Source: UBA6663 sp044226485 (GTDB lineage Bacteria > Chloroflexota > Anaerolineae > Anaerolineales > UBA6663). Taken from it: 64,000 bases of DNA. The notes below the pieces were generated by a model, which ran no database searches, was not told the DNA's origin, and worked only from the letters and a program-made list of their open reading frames with translations. Position numbers and translations under genes: made by a program. Location of the stretch: assembly GCA_044226485.1 (NCBI GenBank), contig JBGAGY010000018.1, forward strand, positions 1 through 64,000. The letters are read 5' to 3'. Shown piece by piece: positions 7,738 through 17,481 of the stretch. How positions within the stretch are numbered: the stretch's first letter is position 1; every line of letters begins with the position of its first letter.

Positions 7738-8685
7738 ATGTCGACGCGTTGGACTGCCCTGCTGCTCTCAATCGCTTTGCTCGTTTCCGCCTGTGCGCCG
7801 AACCCGACCAGCCCTTCGTCGCCGACCGACGCCGGCTCAGAAGCGAAGTTGCGCGTCGTCGCCACGTTCAGCGTGATCGGCGACCTCGTCCGTCAGGTCG
7901 GGGGCGATCAAATCGCGCTGACGATGCTGGTCGGGCCCGACAGCGATGCTCACACTTACGAGCCCTCCCCCGCCGACAGCGCAGCCCTGGCCGATGCTCA
8001 GGTGATCGTCGAGAGCGGTGCCGGCTTCGAGAACTGGCTCGACGATATGGTGGCGGCTTCGGGCACGAAGGCCACACGGGTCGTCGCATCCGATGGCGTG
8101 ACATTGCGACAGGCCGGCGAGCAAGAGGGAGGAGCCGCGCACGATCACGGCGAGTACGACCCGCACGTCTGGCACAATGTCAAGAACGCAATGCAGATGG
8201 TGCGCAACATTCAGGCTGGCTTGAGCGCAGCCGATCCGGCTCACGCCGCGACTTATCAGGCCAACGCCGACGCCTATCTCAAAGCGCTGGCAGATCTTGA
8301 CGCCTACGTGAGGGCGCAGGCCGCGACAATCCCGGCCGACAGACGCCGCATCGTCACCAATCACGATGCGCTCGGTTACTTCTGCGACGCCTATGGCTTC
8401 ACGTTGGTCGGCGACGTCCTGGGCGCGCTGTCGACCGAGGCCGCCGAACCGTCGGCGCAGGACCTGGCCCAGCTGGCTGATCGTGTGCGCGCTGAAAACG
8501 TCAATGTGATCTTCACCGAGAACGTGGTCAGCTCCGATGTGGCTGACGCCCTCGCGCGCGAGACGGGTGTCAAGATCGGCGGCGCGTTGTACACTGATGC
8601 CCTCAGCGCGGCCGGCGGCCCGGCCGACACCTATGAGAAGATGATCCGCGTCAACATCGACACCATCGTTGGCGCCCTGAAGTAA
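7738..8685 (+). CDS. znuA: Zinc-binding lipoprotein of the ZnuABC transporter
   Basis: 315-residue cluster A-I solute-binding protein, anchored by a lipoprotein signal (LLSIALLVSAC). The expected metal ligands are visible: His in DAHTYEPSP, His in DPHVWHN, His in TNHDALGYF and Asp in YTDALS. A short acidic/His loop (AAHDHGEYD) precedes the second ligand, as in zinc-specific members, but shorter than in many ZnuA proteins; manganese cannot be excluded from sequence alone. It delivers metal to ZnuB. It lies 91 bases after zur with AAGGAAG as ribosome site and no second operator, so it is likely read from the zur promoter. Confidence 0.87.
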   Translation: MSTRWTALLLSIALLVSACAPNPTSPSSPTDAGSEAKLRVVATFSVIGDLVRQVGGDQIALTMLVGPDSDAHTYEPSPADSAALADAQVIVESGAGFENWLDDMVAASGTKATRVVASDGVTLRQAGEQEGGAAHDHGEYDPHVWHNVKNAMQMVRNIQAGLSAADPAHAATYQANADAYLKALADLDAYVRAQAATIPADRRRIVTNHDALGYFCDAYGFTLVGDVLGALSTEAAEPSAQDLAQLADRVRAENVNVIFTENVVSSDVADALARETGVKIGGALYTDALSAAGGPADTYEKMIRVNIDTIVGALK

Positions 8686-8689
8686 GCCC

Positions 8690-9468
8690 ATGTCGTTCTC
8701 GTATTCGCCTCATCACCACGTCGAAGCGGTGCCGGATGCGCCCGCGGTCTCGGCTCAGATCCAGCGCGCCGGCTACCGGGGCAGCCCGACTCCCGCGATC
8801 CGTGGCGTGTCGCTGCAGGTGCCGGCCGGCTCGCGCGTGGCACTGGTCGGCCCGAACGGTGCCGGCAAGAGCACGGTGCTCAAGGCCGTCGCCGGTCTGA
8901 TCCCGTATGAGGGCCGGATCGAGATCTTCGGGCACGCCACGCAACGCTGCCGGCACCGCGTTTCCTATCTCCCGCAGCGTGCCGAAGTCGATTGGCGCTT
9001 CCCGGTGTCCGTCGAACGGCTGGTGATGGCCGGGCGCTACGTCCATCTCGGCTGGCTGGCACGGCCGGGCCGGGTCGATCACGCCGCGGTGGCCGAGGCC
9101 ATGCAGGTGCTCGGTATCGCCGACCTGGCGAGGCGTCAGATCGGCGAGCTCTCCGGCGGCCAACAGCAGCGTGCCCTGCTCGCCCGGGCTCTCGCTCAAC
9201 AGGCTGACCTGCTCCTGCTCGACGAGCCGCTCAACGCCGTTGACACTGCCACGCGCCATATCATCGCGGAGGTGCTCGACACGGTGCGTGCCCAGGGGCG
9301 CACCGTGTTGATGGCCACGCACGACCTCGGCCGACTGGAGGCCGAGTTCGACGGCGCGCTCTACCTCTGCGAGGGCCGCGTGGTCGCTCCGCCGCCAGGC
9401 GCCTTCGTCGGCGTGGCCATCGGCGCCGCGCTGCCGGGCGAGGAAGCGGATTGCGGCGAGGGGGTCGC

Positions 9469-9472
<4 letters not shown>
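8690..9472 (+). CDS. znuC: Zinc ABC transporter ATPase
   Basis: 260-residue ATP-binding subunit that powers metal import through ZnuB on the cytoplasmic face. Walker A is GPNGAGKST, the signature is LSGGQQQRALLARAL, Walker B is LLLLDEPLNAVD, and the switch His is in MATHDL. A His-rich start (SPHHHVEA) could bind metal. It begins 5 bases after znuA, and its stop overlaps the znuB start (ATGA), indicating translational coupling. Confidence 0.9.
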
Positions 9473-10298
<826 letters not shown>

Positions 10299-10302
<4 letters not shown>

Positions 10303-11363
10303 GCGCATCCCCCATCCCCGTGACGTTGCTCACCGGCTTTCTCGGCGCGGGCAAGACCACGCTTCTCAATCGCCTGCTCAGCGCCAACCACGGGCTGCGT
10401 GTCGCGGTGCTGGTCAACGATTTCGGTGCCATCAACATCGACACCCAGCTCGTCGTGGGCATCGAGGGCGAGACGATCAGCCTGGCCAACGGCTGCATCT
10501 GCTGCACGATCCGCGACGATCTGCTCAAGGCCGTGCTGGGTGTGATCGCGCGGCCCGAGCGCCCGGAGTATGTCGTCATCGAGACCAGCGGCGTCTCTGA
10601 CCCCGAAGCTGTGGCCCTGACGTTCATGCTGCCCGAGCTGCGCGAGCACCTGTTCGTCGATAGCATCCTGACCGTCGTCGACGCCGAGCAGGCGCCCGGC
10701 TACACCGGCCCTAACGCGTTGCTCGCTCAAGACCAGGTGGCCGTGGCCGACATCGTCGTCCTCAACAAGATCGATTTGTGCTCGCCAGAGGTTCGAGAAG
10801 CTGCCGAGCGCTGGGTGCGCGAGATCTCGCCGCGCGCCAGGATCCTGCCGGCGGTGCAGGCCGACGTGCCGTTGGCGCTCGTGTTGGGCGTCGGCCTTTT
10901 CGCGCCGGAGCACCTGAGCGAGCGCGCCGCCCGCGACATCCACGTCCACGAGCAGCAGATCGACGAAGGCGCAGCCGACAGTCATGGCCACACCGACCAC
11001 GCACTGGTCTTCGATACCTGGAGCTTCGTCGACGAGCGGCCCTTCGACTTCAAGACCCTGCGCGACGCGATCAAGGCCCTGCCAAACGACGTTTTCAGGG
11101 CCAAGGGTGTCCTGTACTTTCAGGATGCGCCCCAACGCCGCGGCCTTCTGCACGTCGTCGGCAAGCGGATCCGCCTGACCGTCGGCGAACCCTGGGGGGA
11201 AGCGGCGCCGCGTTCGCAGCTCGTCCTCATCGGCTCGGCCGGGTCCATCGACGCCGCCGACCTCAAGGCCCGTTTCGAGGCCTGCCTGGCCGGCAACGTC
11301 CCGCCCGCGCCACCTGTCACGCTGAATCGGGCGCTGGAGTGGGTGAGGAAGACGTTTCGCTGA
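10299..11363 (+). CDS. COG0523 GTPase (CobW/ZNG1-like zinc metallochaperone)
   Basis: 354 residues from a GTG at 10299 that overlaps the znuB stop. The G3E-family GTPase has Walker A TGFLGAGKTTLLNRLL, the metal-binding CxCC motif (NGCICCTIRDDL), the E-T-S-G switch region and NKIDL. A His-rich loop (HVHEQQIDE, DSHGHTDH) precedes the CobW C-terminal domain. Zur-linked members load zinc into client proteins when zinc is scarce. The neighbours support that role over cobalamin synthesis. Confidence 0.88.
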
Positions 11364-11366
11364 GCC

Positions 11367-11407
11367 GGAAGAGGGAGGGGGCAGCCTTCCGACTTCCCTC
11401 TTCCCGC
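11367..11407. repeat. Palindrome before rpmB
   Basis: GGAAGAGGGA (about 11367) pairs with TCCCTCTTCC (ending about 11407), with more GGGAGG-type words in between and after. It lies after the COG0523 gene and before the rpmB promoter, so it may separate the two transcripts. Confidence 0.55.
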
Positions 11408-11423
11408 CTCCCTCTCTTTCTGG

Positions 11424-11429
11424 TACAAT
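11424..11429 (+). promoter_or_regulatory. -10 element of rpmB
   Basis: TACAAT lies 61 bases before the rpmB ATG. No AT-rich Zur-type box is visible around it, so rpmB probably has its own constitutive promoter. Confidence 0.5.
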
Positions 11430-11490
11430 CTTCCCTCGCGCCCATTGAACGGCGCCAGAAATCCGACACCGTAGCTTTGGGAGTACGCAC

Positions 11491-11730
11491 ATGTCCCGCG
11501 TTTGTGATCTGACCGGCAAGAAAGTTCGCTTCGGCAAGAACGTGTCGTTCTCGAATCGGCACACGGCCCGCACTTTCGAGCCCAATCTGCAGGAAAAGAA
11601 GGTCTGGGTGCCGGAGCTCGGCAAGTTCGTCAAGCTCAAGCTGTCTGCCCGCGCGATCCGCACGATCGACCGCAAGGGTTTGGCCGCCGCGCTCAAGTCT
11701 GAAGGCAAGTCCCTCAAAGACGTGGCCTGA
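11491..11730 (+). CDS. rpmB: 50S ribosomal protein bL28, cysteine-poor form
   Basis: 79 residues that match bL28 along the whole length (MSRVCDLTGKKVRFGKNVS, then RTFEPNLQEKKVWVPELGK). Only one cysteine is present, so the zinc ribbon of C+ bL28 is absent. It is a basic 50S component. A GGGAG ribosome site precedes the ATG. Cysteine-poor ribosomal paralogues are often Zur-regulated in other bacteria, which makes the position after a zinc operon notable; here, however, it has its own -10 and a terminator and may be the only copy. Confidence 0.92.
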   Translation: MSRVCDLTGKKVRFGKNVSFSNRHTARTFEPNLQEKKVWVPELGKFVKLKLSARAIRTIDRKGLAAALKSEGKSLKDVA

Positions 11731-11752
11731 ACCAGACGCTGCCCTGCCGATC

Positions 11753-11781
11753 AAAAGCCCGCCCACGCGGGCTTTTTTGTT
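11753..11781 (+). terminator. Intrinsic terminator of rpmB
   Basis: AAAGCCCGC-CCAC-GCGGGCTTTTTT: a GC-rich stem directly followed by a T run, 23 bases after the rpmB stop. Confidence 0.9.
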
Positions 11782-11852
11782 TTCCGAGAAGAGCCACCGT
11801 CAGGCTGAGGCGGTCGGCAGCTGGGGCGGTATCGCCCAACCGTGACCTCCAC

Positions 11853-11858
11853 TACAAT
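11853..11858 (+). promoter_or_regulatory. -10 element implying a leaderless mRNA
   Basis: TACAAT ends 7 bases before the ATG at 11866 and no ribosome site is present. Confidence 0.55.
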
Positions 11859-11865
11859 ATCGGTC

Positions 11866-12579
11866 ATGTCCGACGCCTTGAGTGGAAAGCGAATCGCCTA
11901 CACGCACACCGGCACGCAGGCCGAGGAGCTGGCGCAGCAGCTTGCGCTGTGCGGCGCGGTGCCGCTGGCCCTTCCAGTGCCACCCCCGCCCCTGCTCGAC
12001 GAGGGGGCTCTACGCCTGGGGATCGAGCACCGGGGTGAATACTCGGCCCTGATCTTCGACGGCGCCACAGTCGTACAGGAGGCGCGTGCTGCGGCGCTGA
12101 AGCTCGGCCTGACGTCGCGCGACTTCACGGGCGTCACGACCATCGCGCGCAACTCACGCACCCGCCAGGCGCTCGAGGCCTGGGGGCTCGATGCGCGCAC
12201 CATCGGCGCCATGCCCTCGCGAGCGCGCGTGCTCGTCATCGGTGGCCACCGCAAGGATCCGTTCGAGGACCTGAGCGCCGCGCACATCGATCAGGTGCCC
12301 GACGTCCGCCCGCCGACGTTCAGCTCCGCGACGGTCGCGGCCATCCTCCAGGGCATCGACGCCCTGGCCTTGATCGGCCGTCATGCGCCGCATGGGTTGA
12401 GCGCTCTGCTCGACCGGATGCCCCCCGAAGCCGCCGCCGTGCTGGCCGCCCAGGGCGTGGTCTGCATGGGCGTCGACACCGCCAGCGCGGCCGAGGTCTA
12501 TGGCTTCGAACTCACCGAACTGGCCAGCCCGCCCACCCTGCCCGGCCTGCTTCAAGCGCTGACGCGCGTGGTGTCTTGA
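11866..12579 (+). CDS. HemD-like uroporphyrinogen-III synthase domain protein
   Basis: 237 residues resembling the uroporphyrinogen-III synthase (HemD) fold: two similar alpha/beta halves with weak motifs (GKRIAYTHTGTQAEELAQ, TIARNSRTRQALEAWGLD, PPTFSSATVAAILQG). HemD closes hydroxymethylbilane to uroporphyrinogen III. No other haem gene is nearby, and the sequence is divergent, so the reaction is not certain. The ATG at 11866 is chosen because a TACAAT -10 ends 7 bases before it (leaderless start); an earlier GTG at 11842 would lie upstream of that promoter. Confidence 0.65.
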   Translation: MSDALSGKRIAYTHTGTQAEELAQQLALCGAVPLALPVPPPPLLDEGALRLGIEHRGEYSALIFDGATVVQEARAAALKLGLTSRDFTGVTTIARNSRTRQALEAWGLDARTIGAMPSRARVLVIGGHRKDPFEDLSAAHIDQVPDVRPPTFSSATVAAILQGIDALALIGRHAPHGLSALLDRMPPEAAAVLAAQGVVCMGVDTASAAEVYGFELTELASPPTLPGLLQALTRVVS

Positions 12580-12590
12580 CGACGAACGAT

Positions 12591-12658
12591 GAATGACCAA
12601 TGACGAAGGGCGCAGGTTGAATAGCCATTCAACCTGCGCCCTTCGTCATTGGTCATTC
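12591..12658. repeat. Family A palindrome, 32-bp perfect arms
   Basis: Arms 12591-12622 and 12627-12658 are perfectly complementary around AGCC. The apex (GGTTGAAT-AGCC-ATTCAACC) is almost the same as at 60061-60116. The right arm contains TTGGTC (12649-12654), which sits exactly 17 bases before the -10 of the next gene and may serve as its -35. Confidence 0.92.
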
Positions 12659-12671
12659 GTCTGCACTGCGA

Positions 12672-12677
12672 GATAAT
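12672..12677 (+). promoter_or_regulatory. -10 element implying a leaderless mRNA
   Basis: GATAAT lies 17 bases after TTGGTC (in the palindrome arm) and ends 6 bases before the GTG at 12684. Confidence 0.55.
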
Positions 12678-12683
12678 GTCGCG

Positions 12684-13691
12684 GTGACCGCCATCCTCCA
12701 AACCCGCGACCTGAGCGTCGGTTATCGGCAGGCTCGCGACAGCGCGCTGCCGATCCTGGAACATCTGAACCTCGAACTGCAACCTGGAGAGTTCGCCTGC
12801 CTGCTGGGGCCAAACGGCGCCGGCAAGTCCACGCTGCTGCGCACGCTCAGTCGCACACAGCCGGCGCTGAGCGGAGCCATTTTGCTCGATGGCCTCGCGC
12901 TCGAAAGCCTTTCAGCTCGCGATCTGGCGCGCCGGCTGAGCGTCGTGCTGACCGAGAACGTGACACCCGGATTGCTGACGGCACAGGAACTCGTGGCGCT
13001 CGGCCGACACCCGCACACCGACTGGAGCGGCCGTTTGAGCGAGGAAGATCACACCCTGGTCGCCTGGGCGCTCGAGGCGACGGGCTCGCGCTCACTGGCC
13101 GAGCGCCAGGTGACGGCGCTCAGCGACGGCGAACGTCAACGTGTGATGATCGCGCGAGCGCTCGCCCAGATGCCGCGCCTGATGCTGCTCGACGAACCGA
13201 CCGCCTTCCTCGACGTCCAGCGCCGGGTCGAGATCACGGGCCTGCTGCGCCGTCTCGCACACGAGACCGGCCTGGCTGTGTTGCTCTCCACGCACGATCT
13301 CGAACTGGCGCTCCGCACCGCTGACACCATCTGGCTGGTGACCGACGACCACAAGCTCGGTTCAGGCGCGCCTGAAGATCTCGCGCTGGCGGGCGCCTTC
13401 GACACGGTCTTCCGCAGCCCTGACGTTCGCTTCGATCCCGATCTGGGAGTGTTCAAGCTGCGCCAGCCGGCCGGGCCCGGCGCCTTTGTCGTCGGATCCG
13501 GTCCCACCGCGCTCTGGGCCGCTCGCGCGCTCGAACGCGTCGGCTGCAGCCTGGTCGCGCGACTCGATCAGGCCGAGATCGTTGTCACGGCCCACCCCGA
13601 TAGCCCGCACTGGGATGTCCAGCGCCATGGTCGGACGGAGACTGTCGCGAATTTGAGCGAGCTTGCGAAAAGCGTGGAGCGAGGGGCGTAA
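12684..13691 (+). CDS. FecE/BtuD-type ABC transporter ATPase, orphan
   Basis: 335 residues from a GTG. Residues 1-255 form an ABC ATPase of the iron-siderophore/cobalamin class: GPNGAGKSTLLRTLSR, TPGLLTAQELVALGRHPHTD, LSDGERQRVMIARAL and LMLLDEPTAFLD. About 80 further residues (from QPAGPGAFVVGSG) form an unrecognised C-terminal extension. The permease and binding protein are not adjacent, so the substrate is unknown. Translation probably starts on a leaderless mRNA; the promoter overlaps a 32-bp palindrome. Confidence 0.83.
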   Translation: MTAILQTRDLSVGYRQARDSALPILEHLNLELQPGEFACLLGPNGAGKSTLLRTLSRTQPALSGAILLDGLALESLSARDLARRLSVVLTENVTPGLLTAQELVALGRHPHTDWSGRLSEEDHTLVAWALEATGSRSLAERQVTALSDGERQRVMIARALAQMPRLMLLDEPTAFLDVQRRVEITGLLRRLAHETGLAVLLSTHDLELALRTADTIWLVTDDHKLGSGAPEDLALAGAFDTVFRSPDVRFDPDLGVFKLRQPAGPGAFVVGSGPTALWAARALERVGCSLVARLDQAEIVVTAHPDSPHWDVQRHGRTETVANLSELAKSVERGA

Positions 13692-13784
13692 AGCGTAAAT
13701 CGGGGCGAGGGTTGAACGGCCCCTTGACCTTCGCCATCCGTCTCCCCGTTGCATCCCCCTCCCGAGCTATGGCATGATAAAGCC

Positions 13785-14300
13785 ATGACCTCCGAGAGCA
13801 CCCAACAACACAAGGCGATCGCAGCGGAGCGCGGCCCGGTGCCGATCGGCATCGTGACCGTCAGCGACACGCGCACGCCCGAGACCGACACGAACGCCCA
13901 TTACCTCAAGCCCGCCATCGCGGCGGCGGGGCACGACATCGTGTTCTACGCGATCATCAAGGACGAGCCCGCCCAGGTGGAGACGGTGCTCGACCAGGCC
14001 GTCGAGGCCGGGGCGCGCCTCATTGTCTTCAACGGCGGCACCGGCATCGCGCCGCGCGACACGACCTTCGACGTGCTCAACCGCAAGTACGCCAAGGTCA
14101 TGCCCGGCTTTGGCGAGCTGTTTCGGATGCTCAGCTATCAGGAGGTCGGAGCGGCAGCCATGTTGTCGCGCGCCTCGGCCGGCACCTACCGCGGCCGCGT
14201 CGTCATCTCGACGCCGGGCTCGCCCAACGCCGTGCAGGTCGCCTGGGAGAAACTCATCGCGCCCGAGATCGCGCACCTGGCGTGGGAAGTGGCGAGATAA
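13785..14300 (+). CDS. moaB: MoaB/Mog-family molybdenum cofactor protein
   Basis: 171 residues of the MoaB/MogA/MoeA fold that adenylylates molybdopterin before molybdenum insertion. Visible signature: FNGGTGIAPRDTTFDVL, with the GGTG loop and conserved Asp, plus SRASAGTYRGRVVISTPGSP. The ATG at 13785 is used; a longer frame from 13749 adds 12 residues with no ribosome site. It is convergent with the msrQ/msrP genes, and MsrP is a molybdopterin enzyme, so the cofactor pathway and its user are adjacent. Confidence 0.85.
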   Translation: MTSESTQQHKAIAAERGPVPIGIVTVSDTRTPETDTNAHYLKPAIAAAGHDIVFYAIIKDEPAQVETVLDQAVEAGARLIVFNGGTGIAPRDTTFDVLNRKYAKVMPGFGELFRMLSYQEVGAAAMLSRASAGTYRGRVVISTPGSPNAVQVAWEKLIAPEIAHLAWEVAR

Positions 14301-14313
14301 TCGGCAGACGTCG

Positions 14314-14376
14314 GACCGCGGACGGCGGCAGGCGTCTGGTCATCGCTCTTCGTTCTGCGGTCCGCCATCCGCGGTC
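14314..14376. repeat. Family B palindrome overlapping the msrQ 3' end
   Basis: GACCGCGGACGGCGG (14314-14328) pairs with 14362-14376 at 14 of 15 positions. The right arm is inside the msrQ reading frame and encodes its last residues (KTADGGPQ), the same tail that the related repeat gives the methyltransferase at 28817. Confidence 0.8.
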
Positions 14377-15065
14377 TTCGATCGCGTCACAGGCGCCGCC
14401 GTCCGCCGCCTCACCGCAGTCACCCAACGGCGCACAGCTCCGAAGCGGAAGACAAAAAGCACGGCCAGGATGGCCGCATACCACCACGGGTCGAGGACGC
14501 CGACCTTCACCAGCCAGACGTAGTGCACGATGGCCAGGATGCCCGCGAGGTACACCCAGCGGTGCAGGCGCTTCCAGTTGCGGCGCAGGCGGCGCTGCAT
14601 GGCATCGGTCGACGTGGCCACCAGCGGGATCATGATCAGCAGCGCCCCGAGGCCGGCCAGCGCGTACGGCTTCGTCAACACGGCATCCGCAAGCAGCTCT
14701 GGGTCGAGGCCATAGTCGACCACGACGAAGATCAGCAGATGGATGACGGCGTAGACGAAGGCGTAGATGCCGAACCAACGGCGCAGCGGATTGAGCGCCG
14801 CCAGCCCGGTGACCGTCACCACTGGAGTGACGGCCAGGGTCAGGAGCAGGAAGACAAGAGCCGACAGCCCGGTGCGCAACGTGACGTCGCGAATCGGATC
14901 CGGGCTGAGGCCGTCGCGCCAGACATCGAACGCGAAGAGCGCGATCGGCACCAACGCGCCGACGTGGACCCCGAGCTCCAGCCAGCGCTTCGGGCTTTGC
15001 TTTCGTTTCGACGACGCCGGGCGCGGCGCAAGAGCCGGCTCGCGTTCAACGGTCGGGGCTTCCAT
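14340..15065 (-). CDS. msrQ: Heme-binding membrane subunit of methionine sulfoxide reductase
   Basis: 241 residues, about six membrane helices, matching MsrQ of the ferric-reductase-like family. Haem-ligand histidines lie in FVYAVIHLLIF, WKRLHRWVYLAG and AIVHYVWLVK. It passes electrons from the quinone pool or flavin to MsrP. The ATG at 15065 overlaps the msrP stop (TGATG); a TTG one codon earlier is less likely. The last 12 or so residues are encoded by an intergenic repeat and are probably not functional. Confidence 0.88.
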   Translation of the reverse strand: MEAPTVEREPALAPRPASSKRKQSPKRWLELGVHVGALVPIALFAFDVWRDGLSPDPIRDVTLRTGLSALVFLLLTLAVTPVVTVTGLAALNPLRRWFGIYAFVYAVIHLLIFVVVDYGLDPELLADAVLTKPYALAGLGALLIMIPLVATSTDAMQRRLRRNWKRLHRWVYLAGILAIVHYVWLVKVGVLDPWWYAAILAVLFVFRFGAVRRWVTAVRRRTAAPVTRSKTADGGPQNEER

Positions 15066-16006
15066 CAATAGTTGACCCGCAGGTCCAGGCCCTCATAGAG
15101 CGGCGCAACCTGGTCGCCATAGCCGTTGAACTTGAGCGTGTCTCGCCGCGTGAACTCGCCGATGCGCCGCTCGGTGGCCTGCGACCATCGCGGATGGTCC
15201 ACCTCGGGATTGACGTTGGAGTAGAAGCCGTACTCGTTCGGCCCGATCATGCTCCAGAGCGTGCCAGGCTGTTCGGCGACGAGCTCGATCTTGACGATCG
15301 CCTTGATGCTCTTGAAACCGTACTTCCACGGCACCACGAGCCGGATCGGTGCGCCGCTCTGCGGAAGCAGATCCTTGCCGTAGAGGCCCGTGGCGACAGT
15401 GGTCAGAGGATGCATCGCCTCGTCGAGGCGCAGGCCCTCGGTGTACGGCCATGGGTAAAGCGGGTTGTTCATCCCCGGCATCTCCTCAGGGCGCGAGACG
15501 GTCGTGAACTTCACGTACCTGGCGTCTGCAGTGGGTTCGACCTGGTTCAGGATCTCAGAAAGCGAGAAGCCGTTCCACGGGATCACCATGCTCCAGGCTT
15601 CGACGCAACGCATACGATAGATGCGCTCCTCCGAGGTGAAGGCCTTGCGGATGTCTTCGAGGCCGAAGGTCTTGGGCTTGTTGACGAGCCCACTGACCTC
15701 CACCGACCAGGGGTCAGTCGTGAAGCCTGCGGCGAGATCGGCCACGCCTTCTTTTTCGGTCGTGAACTCGTAGTAGTTGTTGTAGTGCGTGATGTTGTCG
15801 AAGCTCGTGAGAGCGTCGCCCAGCTCATCAGTCTTTCCTGAGGTCACTGGCGCGGGGCCGGTGGCCGTGGGCTTCGGCTCAGGCGGAGCGCAGGCCGCGA
15901 GGCCAGCCCCTCCAGCCGTAGCCAGCGCCAGCTTGAGGAAGGCTCGCCGGCTCGGGCGAGACCAGTACACGTGTTCAGGCGTGATCTCGGATGATCGGAT
16001 CTTCAT
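15065..16006 (-). CDS. msrP: Molybdopterin methionine sulfoxide reductase
   Basis: 313 residues. The start has a twin-arginine signal (SRRAFLKLAL) that also carries a lipoprotein-type Cys (AGLAAC), so the enzyme is exported folded with its cofactor and probably tethered. The sulfite-oxidase-fold domain holds the molybdenum-ligand Cys in YRMRCVEAWSMVIPWNG. It reduces methionine sulfoxide in exported proteins using electrons from MsrQ. It overlaps msrQ downstream and the thioredoxin-like gene upstream, giving a three-gene operon. Confidence 0.92.
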   Translation of the reverse strand: MKIRSSEITPEHVYWSRPSRRAFLKLALATAGGAGLAACAPPEPKPTATGPAPVTSGKTDELGDALTSFDNITHYNNYYEFTTEKEGVADLAAGFTTDPWSVEVSGLVNKPKTFGLEDIRKAFTSEERIYRMRCVEAWSMVIPWNGFSLSEILNQVEPTADARYVKFTTVSRPEEMPGMNNPLYPWPYTEGLRLDEAMHPLTTVATGLYGKDLLPQSGAPIRLVVPWKYGFKSIKAIVKIELVAEQPGTLWSMIGPNEYGFYSNVNPEVDHPRWSQATERRIGEFTRRDTLKFNGYGDQVAPLYEGLDLRVNY

Positions 16007-16605
16007 GTCGTTTCCCTTTCAGCGGTACCGTTCGCTTCATCTAACAACGTTTGGATCGCCCGCTCGGTTTCTTCGTAGTCGCCCTCGCCGATGTGCGTGT
16101 ATCGCAGGCGGCCGAGCCTGTCGATCAGATAGAGGGTCGGCCAGTAGCGAGCGCGATAGGCGAAGAAATTGTCGCCTGAGTTGTCTTGAACGATCGGGTA
16201 CGTGATCCCCAGATCGGCCACGGCCCGCTTCAAGTTGTCGAGGCCCGACTCGTACCCGAACTCGGGATAGTGATTGCCGACCACGACAAACCCCTGTTCG
16301 GCAAAGCGGGCTTGCCAGTCTTTCAACATGGGCAATGTGTTGCGGCAGTTCACGCACCCGAACGTCCACATCTCGAGCAGCACGACCTTGCCCTGCAACC
16401 CGGCCAGCGTCAGCGGCGCATCGGTGTTGAGCCAGGTGTCGCCGACGAGTTCGGGCGCAAGGCCGAGCACCGGAAATTCTACCGTTGGGGTACCGGCTTG
16501 TTGCGCATCCTCGGCGGCTGTAGAAGTCAGGAAGCCGGGCGCACACCCAAGCACCGACAACGCCAGCAGCACGGCTGCGCCACCTCGGATCGCCATGTTC
16601 GACAT
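16003..16605 (-). CDS. Thioredoxin-like lipoprotein (DipZ/TlpA type)
   Basis: 200 residues. A lipoprotein signal (LLALSVLGC) anchors a thioredoxin fold outside the membrane. The active site reads WTFGCVNCRNTLPML, close to the WTxxCINC motif of DipZ C-terminal domains. Residues WPTLYLIDRLGRLRY give the conserved cis-Pro region. Its stop overlaps the msrP start (ATGA), so it probably belongs to the same repair pathway, supplying reducing power or reducing extracytoplasmic disulfides. Electron source unknown. Confidence 0.83.
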   Translation of the reverse strand: MSNMAIRGGAAVLLALSVLGCAPGFLTSTAAEDAQQAGTPTVEFPVLGLAPELVGDTWLNTDAPLTLAGLQGKVVLLEMWTFGCVNCRNTLPMLKDWQARFAEQGFVVVGNHYPEFGYESGLDNLKRAVADLGITYPIVQDNSGDNFFAYRARYWPTLYLIDRLGRLRYTHIGEGDYEETERAIQTLLDEANGTAERETT

Positions 16606-16782
16606 GGGCTCATCGTAGGCGCAGGTGGTTACGGCAACGTAGCCGAAAGCTTACGATTCCATTAATGCCGGCCCGGATCGCGTAAGGCCTGTAGAATGAT
16701 TTGCGCTCACGCTCTCCTCATGGCGACCGTGACACGATCCGCTGGCATATCCGACCTGGCTCACGACAAGGGAGCGACATTC

Positions 16783-17477
<695 letters not shown>

Positions 17478-17481
<4 letters not shown>

